Source: Escarpia spicata (Eukaryota; Annelida; Polychaeta; Sabellida; Siboglinidae). Taken from it: DNA of 64,000 nucleotides. A program made the position numbers and the translations under genes. Positions 33,215-46,098 of the stretch are shown one piece after another (positions within the stretch are counted from its first letter, which is position 1; each line of letters opens with the position of its first letter). The DNA lies in contig OZ023214.1 in the NCBI GenBank assembly GCA_963995525.1, positions 31,059,518 to 31,123,517 of the forward strand. The letters run 5' to 3'. The notes under the pieces are model-generated. The model saw only the letters and a program-made list of their open reading frames with translations, had not been told where the DNA came from and searched no databases.

Positions 33215-34098
33215 TGGCCTAACGCGTTTTCTTGGCCGTCACCATTAACAGAGTTGACTTGTTTAGTTCTGCACTGCCTTGCAAAGTAATCTCTCTTGTG
33301 GCATTTGGCACACTCTTTGCGTCTGGCAGGGCAGCTGGGGTCCCGGCTGTAGTGACCTTCTGCCCCGCATCGATAGCATGTACCTCTTTTCTGTCCGCTT
33401 TTAGCATCCTTCCTCGTTCCCTTTTGTGAACTGCTACCAATTTCGTCACGTCTCGGTCGTCTAGTCTGCTCCACCTTGCGCATAGTTAGTTTGCTGACAA
33501 CCTCCTGTGTACTACTTTTCAGTTGAGACTCGATCTTTTCACACTGACCTGCCAGGGTAAGTGTTCGTGCAAGGGTTAATCCTTCCCCTTCTTCCATCAG
33601 CCTACGCTTGATGTAGTCTGATGGGCACTTCCACAGTATGGCATCACGAACGTTGTTATCAGTCTCGACACCATATGCACAATCAATTGCTGCTTTCTTA
33701 AGCCTGGTAGCAAACTGTTGTATTGTCTCACCTTCCTTCGGGTTCATTTCGTGAAATGTCTGGCGGGCGAAAGCGGTGTTAACTCGTGGGACGAAATAGC
33801 TATTCAATGCATTTACCGCTTCGTCGTACTCGTGCCGCTCTCCTGTGTTAGCGAGAGTTACGAAAATGTCCTGCACTTCAGTGCCTGCTACATGCAATGA
33901 CAGAGCACGTCTACGCTGTCGCACAAGTCTCTGACGTTGTACTACACTGTGTGCAGCATCATTGTCTAACTGTTCAATAATCACTCCTTTACCATCTGCA
34001 AAAAGTTCGAAACTGTTCAGCCATCGAGTCCATCTTGGCCCCAACGTTGCCGGCTGCGCAAACGGGTCGGATTTGGTTATCACATTTTTACCCTCCAT
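33208..34098 (-). CDS. Gypsy gag with zinc knuckles
   Basis: A 296-codon frame. The N-terminal two thirds are a capsid-like region (WTRWLNSFELFADGKG, FVPRVNTAFARQTFHEMNP, IQQFATRLKKAAIDC). The C-terminal part has a basic stretch and two zinc-knuckle-like motifs: CYRCGAEGHYSRDPSC, and CAKCHKRDYFARQC, where the usual His is Tyr. It ends shortly after the knuckles, at the junction with the truncated pol. Gag forms the particle that packages element RNA. Confidence 0.88.
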   Translation of the reverse strand: MEGKNVITKSDPFAQPATLGPRWTRWLNSFELFADGKGVIIEQLDNDAAHSVVQRQRLVRQRRRALSLHVAGTEVQDIFVTLANTGERHEYDEAVNALNSYFVPRVNTAFARQTFHEMNPKEGETIQQFATRLKKAAIDCAYGVETDNNVRDAILWKCPSDYIKRRLMEEGEGLTLARTLTLAGQCEKIESQLKSSTQEVVSKLTMRKVEQTRRPRRDEIGSSSQKGTRKDAKSGQKRGTCYRCGAEGHYSRDPSCPARRKECAKCHKRDYFARQCRTKQVNSVNGDGQENALGQW

Positions 34099-34182
34099 CT
34101 TGATGATTATTGACTGATTACTCTCAATTCAGGTTTCTCCTCCTGCTACTCTTCCGTGTTTAGTGACCATCCTCGTCGCCAG

Positions 34183-34364
34183 TGTCAGATCGGTGTCAAA
34201 TAGCCGTTCATTCTGTTTTTCAGCAACATCATTTATTACTGAACGCTACCGATCCATCGTATTTAAACATGTCTTTCATTTTCCCGGCCATCCTAATCCA
34301 TAACCACACAACGTAATAATCTCGGGCAATATCAATCAATCTCTAATTAATTACAAACACGACA
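34183..34364 (-). repeat. 5' LTR of the Gypsy element
   Basis: Partner of 30108-30289, same length and ends, followed by the CTTCC target duplication at 34365-34369. Confidence 0.92.
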
Positions 34365-34369
34365 CTTCC

Positions 34370-37250
34370 CAATACCGTAAGCCGAGTAACGTTTCGATTA
34401 AATAGAATTATAGCGTCCGCTGACGCGGACGGCTGCAGTCGGTGTCAGCTGCCGCTGGGACTGTCACTGAATCTGTCGAGCCTCAACTACAATAACTAAC
34501 ATAGCCTTAGGCAAGGGTCTCGTCTTTCTAATTAATCAAACTGCATTGTAAAATATTTGACATGCAGTGAACGAAAATGCACGCTAAACTATCAGTATAT
34601 GCAACCTGGTCGTGGATGTAATTTGTTTGCCTAAATCTGGGATTTGGGTGTGTGTCTACGTCGACTACGGGTCTTGCCTTACAAATTCCAGTCAGCCGTT
34701 TTTGAAAAGTCCCCGTTTCCCCACTTATTTGAACCGAAACATAAAAATGTGACAGTCGTACGTTCACAGACTGTTTTTAATGGTACAGTTACGATTGTTA
34801 GTAAACCTGGCTGGCATGTCATCATTCAATGTAAACATTTTAGGTTTGTAGTATACAATACCATGTTGCCACGGAATTTTGCGATGCACAAATTTTAGAC
34901 ACCAGCAGATCTGCACTCTAGTACATAAGTTTTTATCCCTGAGTATATTATAAAAAATCTAATAATAGTTCAGATCACGTTGCGCTGCTTCATGTGAATA
35001 GCACATTTGATAACGATAGTACTCGCTAAAAACAAATTAAACATTTATTTTTGACATGTTACTTTACTGTTATTGTACACTTTTCACGAGAACGGCCCAT
35101 ATGTATAATTATATACAACATTAATTATTTGAGCAAAAATAAAGGAAAATATACAGTGCAATCTGGATAAGGTCGAACTTCCAGGGACCCATGACAATAC
35201 TAATAAGTGGAATTTCTGATAACAAGAAAGTTATCAGAAGGTGCCCTTATTGGGACCTTTGTCCTGGACTGAGGAAAAGATTGATTTAACTTAGCAAAAA
35301 TTCATTTATGTGAGTTCAAGTTATCTGGAGTGCACTGTATATGACCAATGCATACAGGTAATTATGTAGAAGCAAATATTGGCCAAAGTAATGGATTGGG
35401 ATTTTAGTCTGACTGAATTAACATAACAAGGTTCTCTTGTATTTCTTTTCTATTTAGCCAGCTGTACACTTGGTGATAAGTCCCCTAATTCAATATATAA
35501 ACTGAATTAATCTGCACAGTGTTGAGGCAGTTAACTTATATTTAGGCTCAGTTTCATAAATTCAACTTTGTTTATTTGCAGGAACATTGGAAATAGCTGA
35601 GCTGATGGAAGGAGGAAATTGAAGAGTTTTACTTAACACTGCCATTAATTGGACAATGGGTCACCTGACATAAGATGATGTCTGACTTTGTTCTGCCCCA
35701 TTCTGTTCTGGGAAGTTGTACCTCACTTCGAGTTTCAAATGGATGTGTGCATCTGATAGCTTTGTGTATCAAAGTGCATAGCAGTGCTATTAATAGGACA
35801 ATATGTTAACTGACACAATAGTGAAAAAAAATTCTGACTTTGTTCTGCCACATTAGTTCCGTGTGGCTTCTGCTGGAAATATGTACATCACTACGTTTCA
35901 AATGGATTTGTGCAATCGATCGATTTATGCATCCAAATGCACATCATTCCGTCATTATGTTGAAAAGTAGGAGTACATAATAAAAGTTATGCTTTCTTAT
36001 GCTCATCATGTTTGGATTGTGTTCTACAGCATATACTTCAGAATTTGTTGAAACAAGTTTGTGTTAAGTGAATTATACTGGGAGTAGTGTATAAAAAGGT
36101 GTTGACAAAGTTGCTTTTACAATAATTTTGAAAATTAATAAAATATAAATGTTCTACAACATTCAAAATGTCTTAGGGATCTTCTTGAGCTAAATACACC
36201 AATGATGACTGAAAGCAGTGTTTTAAAATATACGTTACTTTTAAAGTTTTGTAAATTTATAACTTTATTTCCATCAAACAATGGCCATGTTATTTGTTAT
36301 TGAAACGGGAGTCCGACAGAAACAAATTCAATATCTTTTATTCTAAATGATGGGCAGAACAAATAATTATTGCACTCTCAGTACAAAATAAACAAGTTTT
36401 TACACTGATACAATAGATTTTAATATGTTGTTGACTATAATGTTATGCTCTTTAGAGATCATTTTAAAAACTATAACTAGTAAAAGTAAATTTACGTAGA
36501 TAGGAAAGTACATAACCGCCTATCCTATTTTAATACCGTAAATTATACCAATGATATATAATGTATTTATACTGCTTAAGTTATGGAAATAGCAGCTGGA
36601 TTTATGGTGCAAATAAAATGGTTTCATTATTGAATGTTTATCGGCTTCAGTAAGTTTCTGTTATCTAAACGTTTCATTAAAACTAAACTTCAAAATGTAT
36701 AGCCAGATGTACCAGGTAAAAATGAACATGATAGTACCATAGTTTTTATATTCCAACAAAAACAATGCCAATCATTCAATATGACGTCGCCATCGGCGGC
36801 TTCGTGCATGGAGATGTGGTGTTTTTTTCTTTTAAATCAATCCGTCTGTCATGAACTGTTGCTATGTTCATTCTTCGTTTATTCCATATATTTTTATTCT
36901 TTACTTTGCTGAATCTGTGACATAAACAGCAGTTGGTCCACGTTTCATATTGATAATTTTATCGGTCACTGGCGGTGGCTAATCCATATACACACATGTT
37001 GATGACGTATTTCTTGCATCTATTAACTCGGCGTAGCTAATCGAAGTCTGACGGACAGTCCCGAATATTCATGAGCATGCCTTATACGGATTGTGAAGGT
37101 GGGCCCAAAGTAGAAACTCCGCGTACGCAGTTATTTTGTTCGATATATTGTCAGTGTCATTAGTGATTAAGGCATAGCATTACATGAAATAATCATATTA
37201 ACAGGATTACCTAATGATTGCGTACATTACAAAGATATTAAAATTCTCAA
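34370..37250. other. AT-rich body of the ~7.5-kb insertion, no gene recognised
   Basis: The open frame at 34644-34898 (84 codons) shows no family. The stretch 35560-35900 has a loose repetition of TCTGACTTTGTTCTGCC and AATGGAT(G/T)TGTGCA blocks, suggesting an old internal duplication. Nothing else is supported. Confidence 0.5.
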
Positions 37251-37261
37251 AGAATCCCTTT

Positions 37262-39435
37262 AGGCATATAAGCCCTGTGTTACACATAAAATATACACTG
37301 ATTGTTCAAATTTAGTATATATATATATATATATTATTATGGACATATCACAGTTTTCTATGCCCAAACTTCGATGCACAGCATGAGGCGCAAACATCGT
37401 GACATCTCTTCTGCCGACGTGCACGCCAGTATAATTAATTCCGATTGTTTTAGTGTACTATTTCAGCGTCGCAGCTACAATTAAACGAAAGGAATTCCCG
37501 CAAGAAATGTAATCTACGTTAGACCTAAAACTCTCATAGTTTCTAGTTTTTCGTCCGTATTAAGTAGGCTACGTAATGCTGCGAATTCTAACAGTGAAAC
37601 CAATCTTCAGTTGCGCAATGTTTACTAATTGCTTATCCAGCTCGAGCAAAGTCCATATGGACGTGCACCAGCCGGGTCGCATTACGTTGCCTCCATTGCT
37701 TGCAGCGGTGTCGCGCTTACATTTATCCGGGCGTTAAATAATATCCGGATGACGTTTCTGCGCGTGCGCGTATCTAGGGGAATGTATTTAGCACCAGATA
37801 CGACTGTTGCATTTTCATTTATTCGGGCGTTATGTATGTTTATACGTGTGTATATATATATTATTTATTATAAAATGTTTGCTTCCCACTGACATAAACA
37901 ATTTATGTCGTAAAACAGTTTCCTCTCCACGCACACGTCACGTGACTTACATTTATACTTGGTCACAAATCTGAAACAGCAAATTGTAATTATGTAATCT
38001 AACTATAACGCTCGTATTACGACAACAAACGAAACATATTTAACTACTGGATATTATTTATCACTACGGGATATACTGGTGCCAAATATTATGTCTTACA
38101 TATGCACATAAACATCACCCGTATAAAATTTAACGCCCGGATAAATGTAAGCTCGACACCGCTGCAAGCAATGGAGGCGTACAGTTAGCTATAGTGTATA
38201 GGTACTATAGTCTATCACCAACACTATTATGTGTATTATATATAGTATTACCTACAACACAGTTCAGACTTACCAATTTTCGTACCCTGCTAGTCAACCA
38301 TCCGCCGTTCGTATTGACGTACGTAAATCTATTTGAACACTTGTGGACATGCTAATATCACCGACACTTCGGGTGGCGTCTTCGCGATTCACACATGAAA
38401 CACTAGCAGGCGCTTTTAAACCACGCCCCATCTGCCGATTATTGGTCCGTCTAAAAATAAACACGGATGCGCGCGCGAGCGTATGTAGTATGTACCTACT
38501 TACCAGAGTAAGGGGTCAGGACACTGAATGCCTGCTAATTAGGCTGTGTAATATTATGTAATTGAACTGCTCGAGACGTCTGGCCTTTGAAAGTTTGAGG
38601 AATTCACACCATAAGGTGACTTTTTTTTAAATGTTTACCTTTGTAAATAGGGCACAAGGTCAACAAATCAATACAAATTTGAATGTAACGTAACAACTGG
38701 CTGTATTGAATATTCTTATAAAACACATATTGGACTTTCTGGAAAACTGTATCAGGAGTTCATACTGCCACCTGAGAACATTGTGCTGGATTACAAATTG
38801 TCCAACAGCGAAGTGCTGATTTTTTTGGTGCCTTGCCAAGTTTGGTGGCACCTTTGAAATGTGCATAAAACACAAACACCTGGAGGGTTTACAAAAAATT
38901 AAATTGCAGAGTGCTTGTAACATTTATGCCTATAAAGTGAGTTGTTTTCAACATTTTTCTCCCAAATCACCATGCCTATTTGAGGTCAGGACACTGTTAG
39001 ACTTCCTGCTTGGTTACGTACGAAAAAAAAGTGCAATTTATTTTAGATAAATAATTTTTACCAAATTCACCTGCTCTGACATAAGTGCATTTGAGTAGTC
39101 AGATTTCCCGGTGTGATTGTAGAAGCTGTTGACAGTAAAATGGTGCATTGGTAGCTGATTTTACTAAGCTGAAGGGTATTTGGCAGCAATTTGGCTAGTT
39201 GGCCCTTTAGCCGGATTACTGCCTGCATCCATTCGTAAATATTGACGGGTGTCACACATACAGGCATTTTACGAGAGCTAGAAATATTAAATTTTGACTA
39301 AACTCGACTAGCATGTCAATGAGATGATAATAACAGCAGGTGAGAAGTTTAAGAAACTTTGTAGGTCACGTTTTTTTATAATCACACGAAACGTTAACAT
39401 GGTCGCCAATGGGAAAACTAACAGTGTGCGGAGCC
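37262..39435 (+). repeat. Long dispersed repeat copy (~2.2 kb)
   Basis: It joins segments found separately elsewhere: 37262-37555 matches 422-760, 37555-38660 matches 8230-9270, 38530-38987 matches 24330-24777, and 38988-39435 is a diverged copy of the 455-bp TIR element. This is the longest copy of the family in the window and still shows no transposase or RT frame. Confidence 0.7.
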
Positions 39436-40855
39436 CGTAAGTTGTCTAATGTAGGCACAGCTTTTGTATCATTATACACTGTATATATCCATTACTTATT
39501 ATGTGCATCGTGCATTGATAATTTTAGTATGCGCTATACTACACCCTACACCCTTTTCAAAAACTCTGACGTTTTAATACTTTTGTATTCTTAGCAGTGA
39601 TAAATATGTCATGTTTAAGAAAATTTACCCAAAATGTTAAAACATACTTGTCTTGTATACAGATGACCTGGTGATGTTCTATCTCTCCAGAGTAAGTCTG
39701 TGGGAGTGGTTATTAGTTTGTGAAACTGTTTTGGTTATTAAATTAAATTTTGCTATGAGAGAAGCATGATACTTATGAGTAGATGAAGGTAAAATTATGA
39801 AGAATGCATGCATCTAGGCTAAATGTGAAAGAACTTAAATAAGTAGTAGTAGTATCAAATACCTAGGTCATATTACATGTACCATTTTTTAGTTTAATTA
39901 AATAGTATGCTTTTTAATATTAATATCAGCCTGTTAACTGAACATTACATGTGTATGAATATATGGACCAATATATGTATCGCCATGTGTATTTTGGTCT
40001 GAAGTAAATAAATGAATTGAATATAAGTCTAAATAACTAATAACACTTGAGATTCCATTTTTTGCTGGAAACATTCACATATCCATTTCACCATTAAATA
40101 TTTACCTGTTTAATTGAAAATCAGTATTGTGATTGTTTTCTTTTTATGTGCACGGACAAACCACTACGTCCATGGCAACGTTGTGTACTCTAGTCTCCAG
40201 GCTTCGTTCTGATAATGTTACAAATAACTACCAGTATATTAGTATGATGCATACTAGTCAACTAGGACAGACAAATAAAGCATAACATAACAATTATTTT
40301 TGTACAAGATAGCTCAACAATACGCATTCGGTGGTGCTACATCAATTAATTCACAATAAATCACTTAAGTCGCCCTATCATAAACTGTTTTAATTAGTAC
40401 AACGAGTGTGTCCACGGAGTGTTGGACTAATGTTCAGATTTTATCCAACCACCGTAGTACTAGCAATGCTATTATGCAATATAACAAATAAACAATACTT
40501 TTTAAAAAGTACTATAGTTCGATATGCGACAAAACTAAATGCGTGTGACACAAGCGTCAGACGCCCTCTGCCCATAGTAAACAATCACGAGCGCGCTGGG
40601 CGTGGCTTAAAGGCACCTGTTAGTTTTTCATAAGTGAATCACAAAGGCGCGTCCGGTTGAGAAGACGATATGGGCCTCGCACTCGGCATGTCTCGAACGT
40701 CTGGAACGTGGCTCGAGAAAAATGTATATGCTATGGGTTTAGCATAAAATAAAAATATGTAATTTTGTGTGAATAACTACTGATACAAAAGGTTGGCATA
40801 GTAGCCTACATATAATAAAAGAATTAGAGATCCAAAAACTTACGTATAGGTGTTT
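39436..40855. other. AT-rich, no gene recognised
   Basis: Short frames only. About 40570-40650 is an inverted copy of the block at 20380-20480 (GCGTGGCTTAAAGGCACCTG). Confidence 0.5.
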
Positions 40856-41045
40856 ATTCACACACAGCATAAGTAAGACGATTAAACATGGGGTCTAGGG
40901 TATATGCGTTGTTATAACAAACAAGGTTGGGTTGACGTATTTGTAGGCCCTGTATAATTACAAGGTTACGTACGTATGATTTTGTGAGGACATTAGACTA
41001 GTACACGCATAACAATGTTGTTCGCGTTAAACTATTTTTTAGTTA
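40856..41045 (+). repeat. Dispersed repeat copy (matches 9587-9777)
   Basis: Shares GGGGTCTAGGGTATATGCGT and ACATTAGACTAGTACACGCA with few differences. Confidence 0.75.
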
Positions 41046-41499
41046 AGTCACATTTTATAACCAAATGGCCTTCTATAGAAATGTATTGACTAGAAACGGA
41101 ATCGTAGCCGTTAATTGAGCGAGTAGCGCTACCATTAGTTAGACTGACTCATGTCGGCGGTGGCAGTCACGACTTAAATAACACGGCATGCAGCTGTCTG
41201 TTTACCTTAAACTTAAGTTGGTTGATGACGCACACGTGAATATTGGTCAAGGCGGTTGCGAATTTCCGCTTCCGGTCGCAATTTTTATCCCGCTGTGGAT
41301 TTTCGTTCTCATTTTCGCATTTGCACAAAAGTTTATATCTGGAGCAGATTATTGTTTTGAAATATTGTGTATCTTAAGCTTCCAGGACATATGTGCCTAC
41401 ATTCTTCTCTTCGTTGTGATCACTGCATAGGTAGGATCAGGAAACTGCTCTCTCTGCCAAGTATGTGAATGTGAATGGTTTCCACTTCCTCTTTGCAAC

Positions 41500-44170
41500 A
41501 CTTTGAATGTTGATCATGTAGCTAAATTCAGTCAACAGGATCTCAGTCCGCATGTTGAAATTGAATATCACTCCATATTTACGCTCGTGCTCATTGCTCT
41601 GGTGCACAATGTAACAGTATGTGATGCTCACAAACCATCTGACTATCACAATGTGATCCAAGTAAAATGCCATGAGAAGTTCTTGCTTCGTACCCTTGGG
41701 ACAGGACCATGTCTGATTACCCAAGGTTTAGCAGACAACCGGTGCAAACGCCATGGTAAAGTTGCCACTCATCACTGGAAGAGGCTGGTACTTCTGTACC
41801 CATCCCTCCTATTTCTCCTCACCTCTTACGCCCCTGAATTTAACCCTGGTCCGTCCCACCATTCCGAACTAAGCAACAACCACTATCCCAGCGGTACCAG
41901 TGACTTATCCGTCAGTTTGGTCGGAGAAAGGCGTAGTATGCGACACTTGCGGGATGTGATTTCATGCCCGCAGCCAGAGTATCCCTACTCTCAGCTATGA
42001 GAAGTTGCACTCTGAAGACGGCCAACGGCACTGCGTTATCTGCGGCAACCCCAATAGTGCAACAGCTTTTGACCTTCATGGAGTTGACTGGTCTGACAAC
42101 TCTCATCCTTCAGCACGTGAAACCTCAGCCTCTGGCATCTCAAGTCCAACACCAGCTGAGACCAGCTTTCAACCATATCACGCCTCCATTCCTACTAGGA
42201 CAAACCAGCAAAACAAATGGAAGAATAGGCCACTGCGAATCTTGAACGTGAACTTCCAGTCTTCTGTGAGGAAAGGGCTGAAACACTCCACTTGCTTGAT
42301 ACCATGAAACCTGACGTTTTGATAGGCAGTGAGACCTGGTTGTCTGACGCAGTTACCGACAGCGAAGTATTCACTGACATATTCACCATCTACAGGAAGG
42401 ATAGCTGCAGGAAAAGAGGTGGAGTATAGATTGCGGTTCGTAACAATCTGAAGAGCTACTTAGTACCCGAGCTGTCCACTGACTCCGGGATGATATGGGT
42501 GGGGTGAAACTGCATGGCAGGGAAACCCTTTGCCTATGCTCCTACTACCGCCCAAACGTCGCGGATGAAGTTAGCTTTATGAAGCTCGGTGAGTCACTTA
42601 ACAAAGCCACAAAGCCAGAATGCTCACTTCCTCATTGGAAAAGATTTCAACTTCCTCGACTGGGATTGGGCTCCCTGAAACCTAAACCTCTCCAGCCTCG
42701 TCTCCACAACAGTTTCATCAACATGATCCACGACCATGGGTTGGAACAGCTTGTTATGGAACCAACACGATTAGAAAACACCCTGGATCTCTTTCTGGTG
42801 AATAGACCACAACTGATCCCAAGAGTCGAAGTATCCCGGGACTATCAGACCATAACATCCCATATTGCAAAATAAATATTGCAACACAGAACATCATGCA
42901 ATCTCCACGGAACATTCCCCTGTACAAGAAAGCGACTGGAACAACAAGATGATGAAAAACAGGGCTCTGAAGAACTAAGGAAGGAGTCTGGGAGCCTACG
43001 CAGCCTGATCCAGCACACGATACGTCGCTCCTACTGGGTCTACAGTAATGATGCTATACAGTTGACCCAGAGTCAGCAGAAGGCTCCCACTCTCTGAAGC
43101 ATATTTGGACCTTCATCAAACACCAGAGATCTTCCAAGGCTAGCATCTACCCCTTGAAGGTCAGTGGACAGCTCATAACAGACCCTATCGCCCAAGCACA
43201 AGCTCTGAACAACCACTTCCAGGCCGTCTTCAGTGAGGGGAAGGAGTACACTGATGAAGAAATCCAAGCCAGGTGACAGATGAGTTATGTTGAACATTCA
43301 TCCATGCTGACTGACCTTGTCATCTCAGAGGAGGGCATTAGCAAGATTCTCGCCAAACTGTAGATCCCAACAAGGCCTGCGGCCCGGATCACATCAGTCC
43401 ACGGGTACTAAGAGAACTGGCAACTGTAGCGGCCCCGATCTTGACTACTATTTTCTAGCCCTCAATCAACACAGGCGGAGTTCCATTGGACTGGAGAGAA
43501 GCCAACACAATGCCTGTTTTTAAGAAAGGCGAGCACTATGATCCAGCAAACTACCGCCCCGTATCCATCACAAGCGTTCCATGCAAAATCCTGGAACATG
43601 TCATCGTCAGCGCTCTGCTGAATCACGTCGAAAGCAATGGAATCCTCAAGCCAGAACAACACGGCTTTTGCAAATTAAGATCCTGCTAAACCCAACTAAT
43701 GGACTTCACAGAATAACTCAGCAAGAACATGGAACAAGGCCACCAAGCTGACATTATAAGATTGGACTTTACGAAAGCCTTCGACCGGGTTAACCACAGT
43801 CTCCTCCTACATAAGCTACAGCACTATGGAGTCCAAGGCAAGAGTCCAAGGCAAAGTCAACCGGTGGCTCGGGGCTTTCCTCATGAATCGGCGGCAAGCA
43901 GTAGTCGTCAACTATGCGCTCAGGAGTTAGTCGTCGGCCCAACACTAGTCCTGGCCTATATCAACAACCTCCCAGAACAACTCACCTCGCGGACACGCCT
44001 TTTTGCTGATGACAACGCTGTCTATCGCCTCTCCACCCCATACCACGACCAACACCACCTACAACTTCACCTCCAACGGTTGGAAAGCTGGGAACAACGA
44101 TGGGACATGACTTTCCACCCAGGGAAATGTAGGACTCTCCATGTCTTAGTTTCACCAATGCAATAAACAA
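41500..44170 (+). mobile_element. Decayed CR1-type LINE with PHD-like region, EN and RT
   Basis: The N-terminal part has FNPGPSHH, and across two frames it carries a Cys/His pattern like a PHD finger (CDTCG…, then DGQRHCVICGNPN at 42005-42060), as known for some CR1 proteins. The endonuclease region follows (ILNVNFQSSVRKG, GSETWLSD, CSYYRPNVADE). The reverse transcriptase lies at 43486-44160 (FKKGEHYDPANYRPVSITSV, IIRLDFTKAFDRVNHSLLL, then FADDNAVYRL as the active-site box). Many frameshifts and stops separate the pieces. The matching C-terminus is absent here. A related C-terminal piece lies at 49343-50035. Confidence 0.8.
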
Positions 44171-44499
44171 CAGTGAGCTCAGGGCGCTCCCCGTCTCAGG
44201 CCAACATTTACTTCAAATTCTTATTCTGCCATTCAGGACTCTTTCCAGTATCTTCAAAACATGGCTTAGCAAAGTAATGCCTCTGCATTTTTCAGGGTCA
44301 TGCACGTCTCCCTTTCTTTTCCATATTAGGACAATCAGCCCCGTTCTTCACTCTTCTGGGATATATAAATATATATAGATATTACACTTTGTTAAAATGC
44401 TTGCCCCAGATATGTTTTTCTTTGTTAAAAACATAGGGCAAACTTGTTTAAGCGAGAACTCTATGCAGGACGCATTGATCTAGCTAATTGTGATGGACG

Positions 44500-44700
44500 T
44501 TTGAGGGAAATATGCAATTCCAGGCCGAAGAATGCAGTCCTACGTCCTCTTTTGTTGACAACGTCAGAAATGTCGAAACTACTCGGACGACTTTCTCTAC
44601 GTCACAGCATGTTGCCTTGGTTCCCGCCACAACAAAACAGCAACAGGTAAGAAGAGAAACGCACGTTTCTTTACTGTATTTTATACAGCTTTGAACAATA
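44500..44700 (+). repeat. Diverged repeat pair, member 1 (paired with 45765-45935)
   Basis: About 160 bases resemble 45765-45935 (TGCAATTCCAGGCCGAAGAA against TGCAGTTCAACGCCAAAAAA, and TTGACAACGTCAGAAATG against TTGACAATGTCAAAAATG). Both are followed by GT-rich tracts. Member 1 ends with a donor-like CAACAG|GTAAGA and an open frame (QFQAEECSPTSSFVDNVRNV). Member 2 has stops in that frame. The identity of the unit is unknown. Confidence 0.5.
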
Positions 44701-44709
44701 TCCGAAATA

Positions 44710-44843
<134 letters not shown>

Positions 44844-45364
44844 GTACCTGCGTGCGTGAGTGCGTGCATGTGTTTATGCGTGCGCACGTGTGCGTGGTCA
44901 GATTTGTTAAATGTGCGTGAAATTCTTTGAACACAATGGTATAATATATAACATTCTGTAAAATTATATACTACCTATTTAAGAAGACGCAGACAACAGT
45001 TCACAGTCACCTTCAAAGACATCAGCCACTGTCCTGAAGACTGACAATGCGGGACAACTGTGGCAGAGTTAGAAGCCCTCTCCCTTATCAGTCATATAAA
45101 CTGTGAATCACAACAACAAACATTGCTGTCGTGTGAACTAAGAACAATCTTATTGACATTAGGTAAGATATAGTTGTCTTCTGTGAAGGAAGAATCCACA
45201 GTTTGAATATATTCAATCTGGGCGCTTCGGACGAGACATGATGGGACCATCTTCAATGCCGATTACTTATTAATAATAAACTTGAGATTAATAAAATAAA
45301 AATATTCATGCCACCTTTCTGTTCGCTGAGTGTGCGGTGTGTGCAAACGAACTTCTCCGAGGAG

Positions 45365-45700
45365 GCAAACATGTAAAGATAAGTTCTTATATAGCACAGT
45401 ACCCAGTCTTCATCGACCAGAGCGCTGTACACTTTACTCCCTGGCAAACCTATTTAATCGAACACTTATCTCGACTTTTTCTGGGAAGCATCCACCCACG
45501 CTGCAAATAATGCGCGAAGCTACTGTTTGTACACAAATACCCAACACTGCTTATAGCCAGGTACTCATTCATACAGCTGAGCGAACTGAAACAATACAGA
45601 GTGAACGAACTTGCCCATGGTTCGACATCGCAGCACAGGTTTTCTCGGTCGAGAGTCCATCAGCTGCCCCATTCAGCACCATGAAAAATCTTCAACAGCA
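45365..45700 (-). mobile_element. tRNA-derived SINE, minus strand, near full length (copy B)
   Basis: Starts with the SINE tail in reverse (AAGTTCTTATATAGCACAGT), passes through the central CAGCTGAG… domain (about 45575), and reaches a degraded tRNA head near 45620-45690. Matches 28436-28770. Confidence 0.7.
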
Positions 45701-46098
45701 CCTCTCGACACCGCGAAAAAAATCTCCAACACTATCAAACACCAGTTGAATTGATATCTTGCTAAAATATGGGGAATGTGCAGTTCAACGCCAAAAAAAC
45801 AGTAACCTGCCATCTTATCTTGACAATGTCAAAAATGCCGAAGCTACACTGACGTTTCTTTACGTCGTAGTATGTGGCATTGGTCCCCCCCCCATCACAA
45901 AGCAGCGCCTGACAACGAGATATGCATGTTCCTTTGCTGTGTGCGCGTGTGCGCGTGTGCGCGTGTGTTTAATTTCATACCGAGACTAAAGCTTACTCGT
46001 GAGTCGTGAAGGTTGACTTTTATCTTACTGTGAAAAGGCGTAAGATCGGTGAATATGTGAAAGCCACTTGCAAGTTAACATATACTGTAACATATTAG

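Larger units (their letters stand above)
30108..34364 (-). mobile_element. Ty3/Gypsy LTR retrotransposon, complete ends, internally deleted
   Basis: Bounded by 182-bp LTRs with TGT…ACA ends and a perfect 5-bp target duplication CTTCC (30103-30107, 34365-34369). On the minus strand the order is 5' LTR (34183-34364), a primer-binding-site-like TGGCGACGAGGATGG just inside it, gag, pol, a polypurine tract AAAAGGAGGGA directly before the 3' LTR, and the 3' LTR (30108-30289). The LTRs differ at about three positions, so the insertion is recent. The protease region is missing and one RT active-site residue is changed, so this copy could only move with proteins supplied by relatives. Confidence 0.93.
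29700..37260. mobile_element. ~7.5-kb insertion with AAAGGGATTCTTTG termini (contains the Gypsy element)
   Basis: The left end AAAGGGATTCTTTG (from about 29699) and the right end CAAAGAATCCCTTT (to about 37262) are inverted. Joining the sequence outside them recreates the continuous repeat seen at 400-440. Without the nested Gypsy element it is about 3.3 kb. No transposase-like frame survives. 34370-37250 is AT-rich with only short frames, so the inserted unit is either non-autonomous or very decayed. TSD choice is ambiguous (none, or TTAA against TTTA). Confidence 0.6.
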
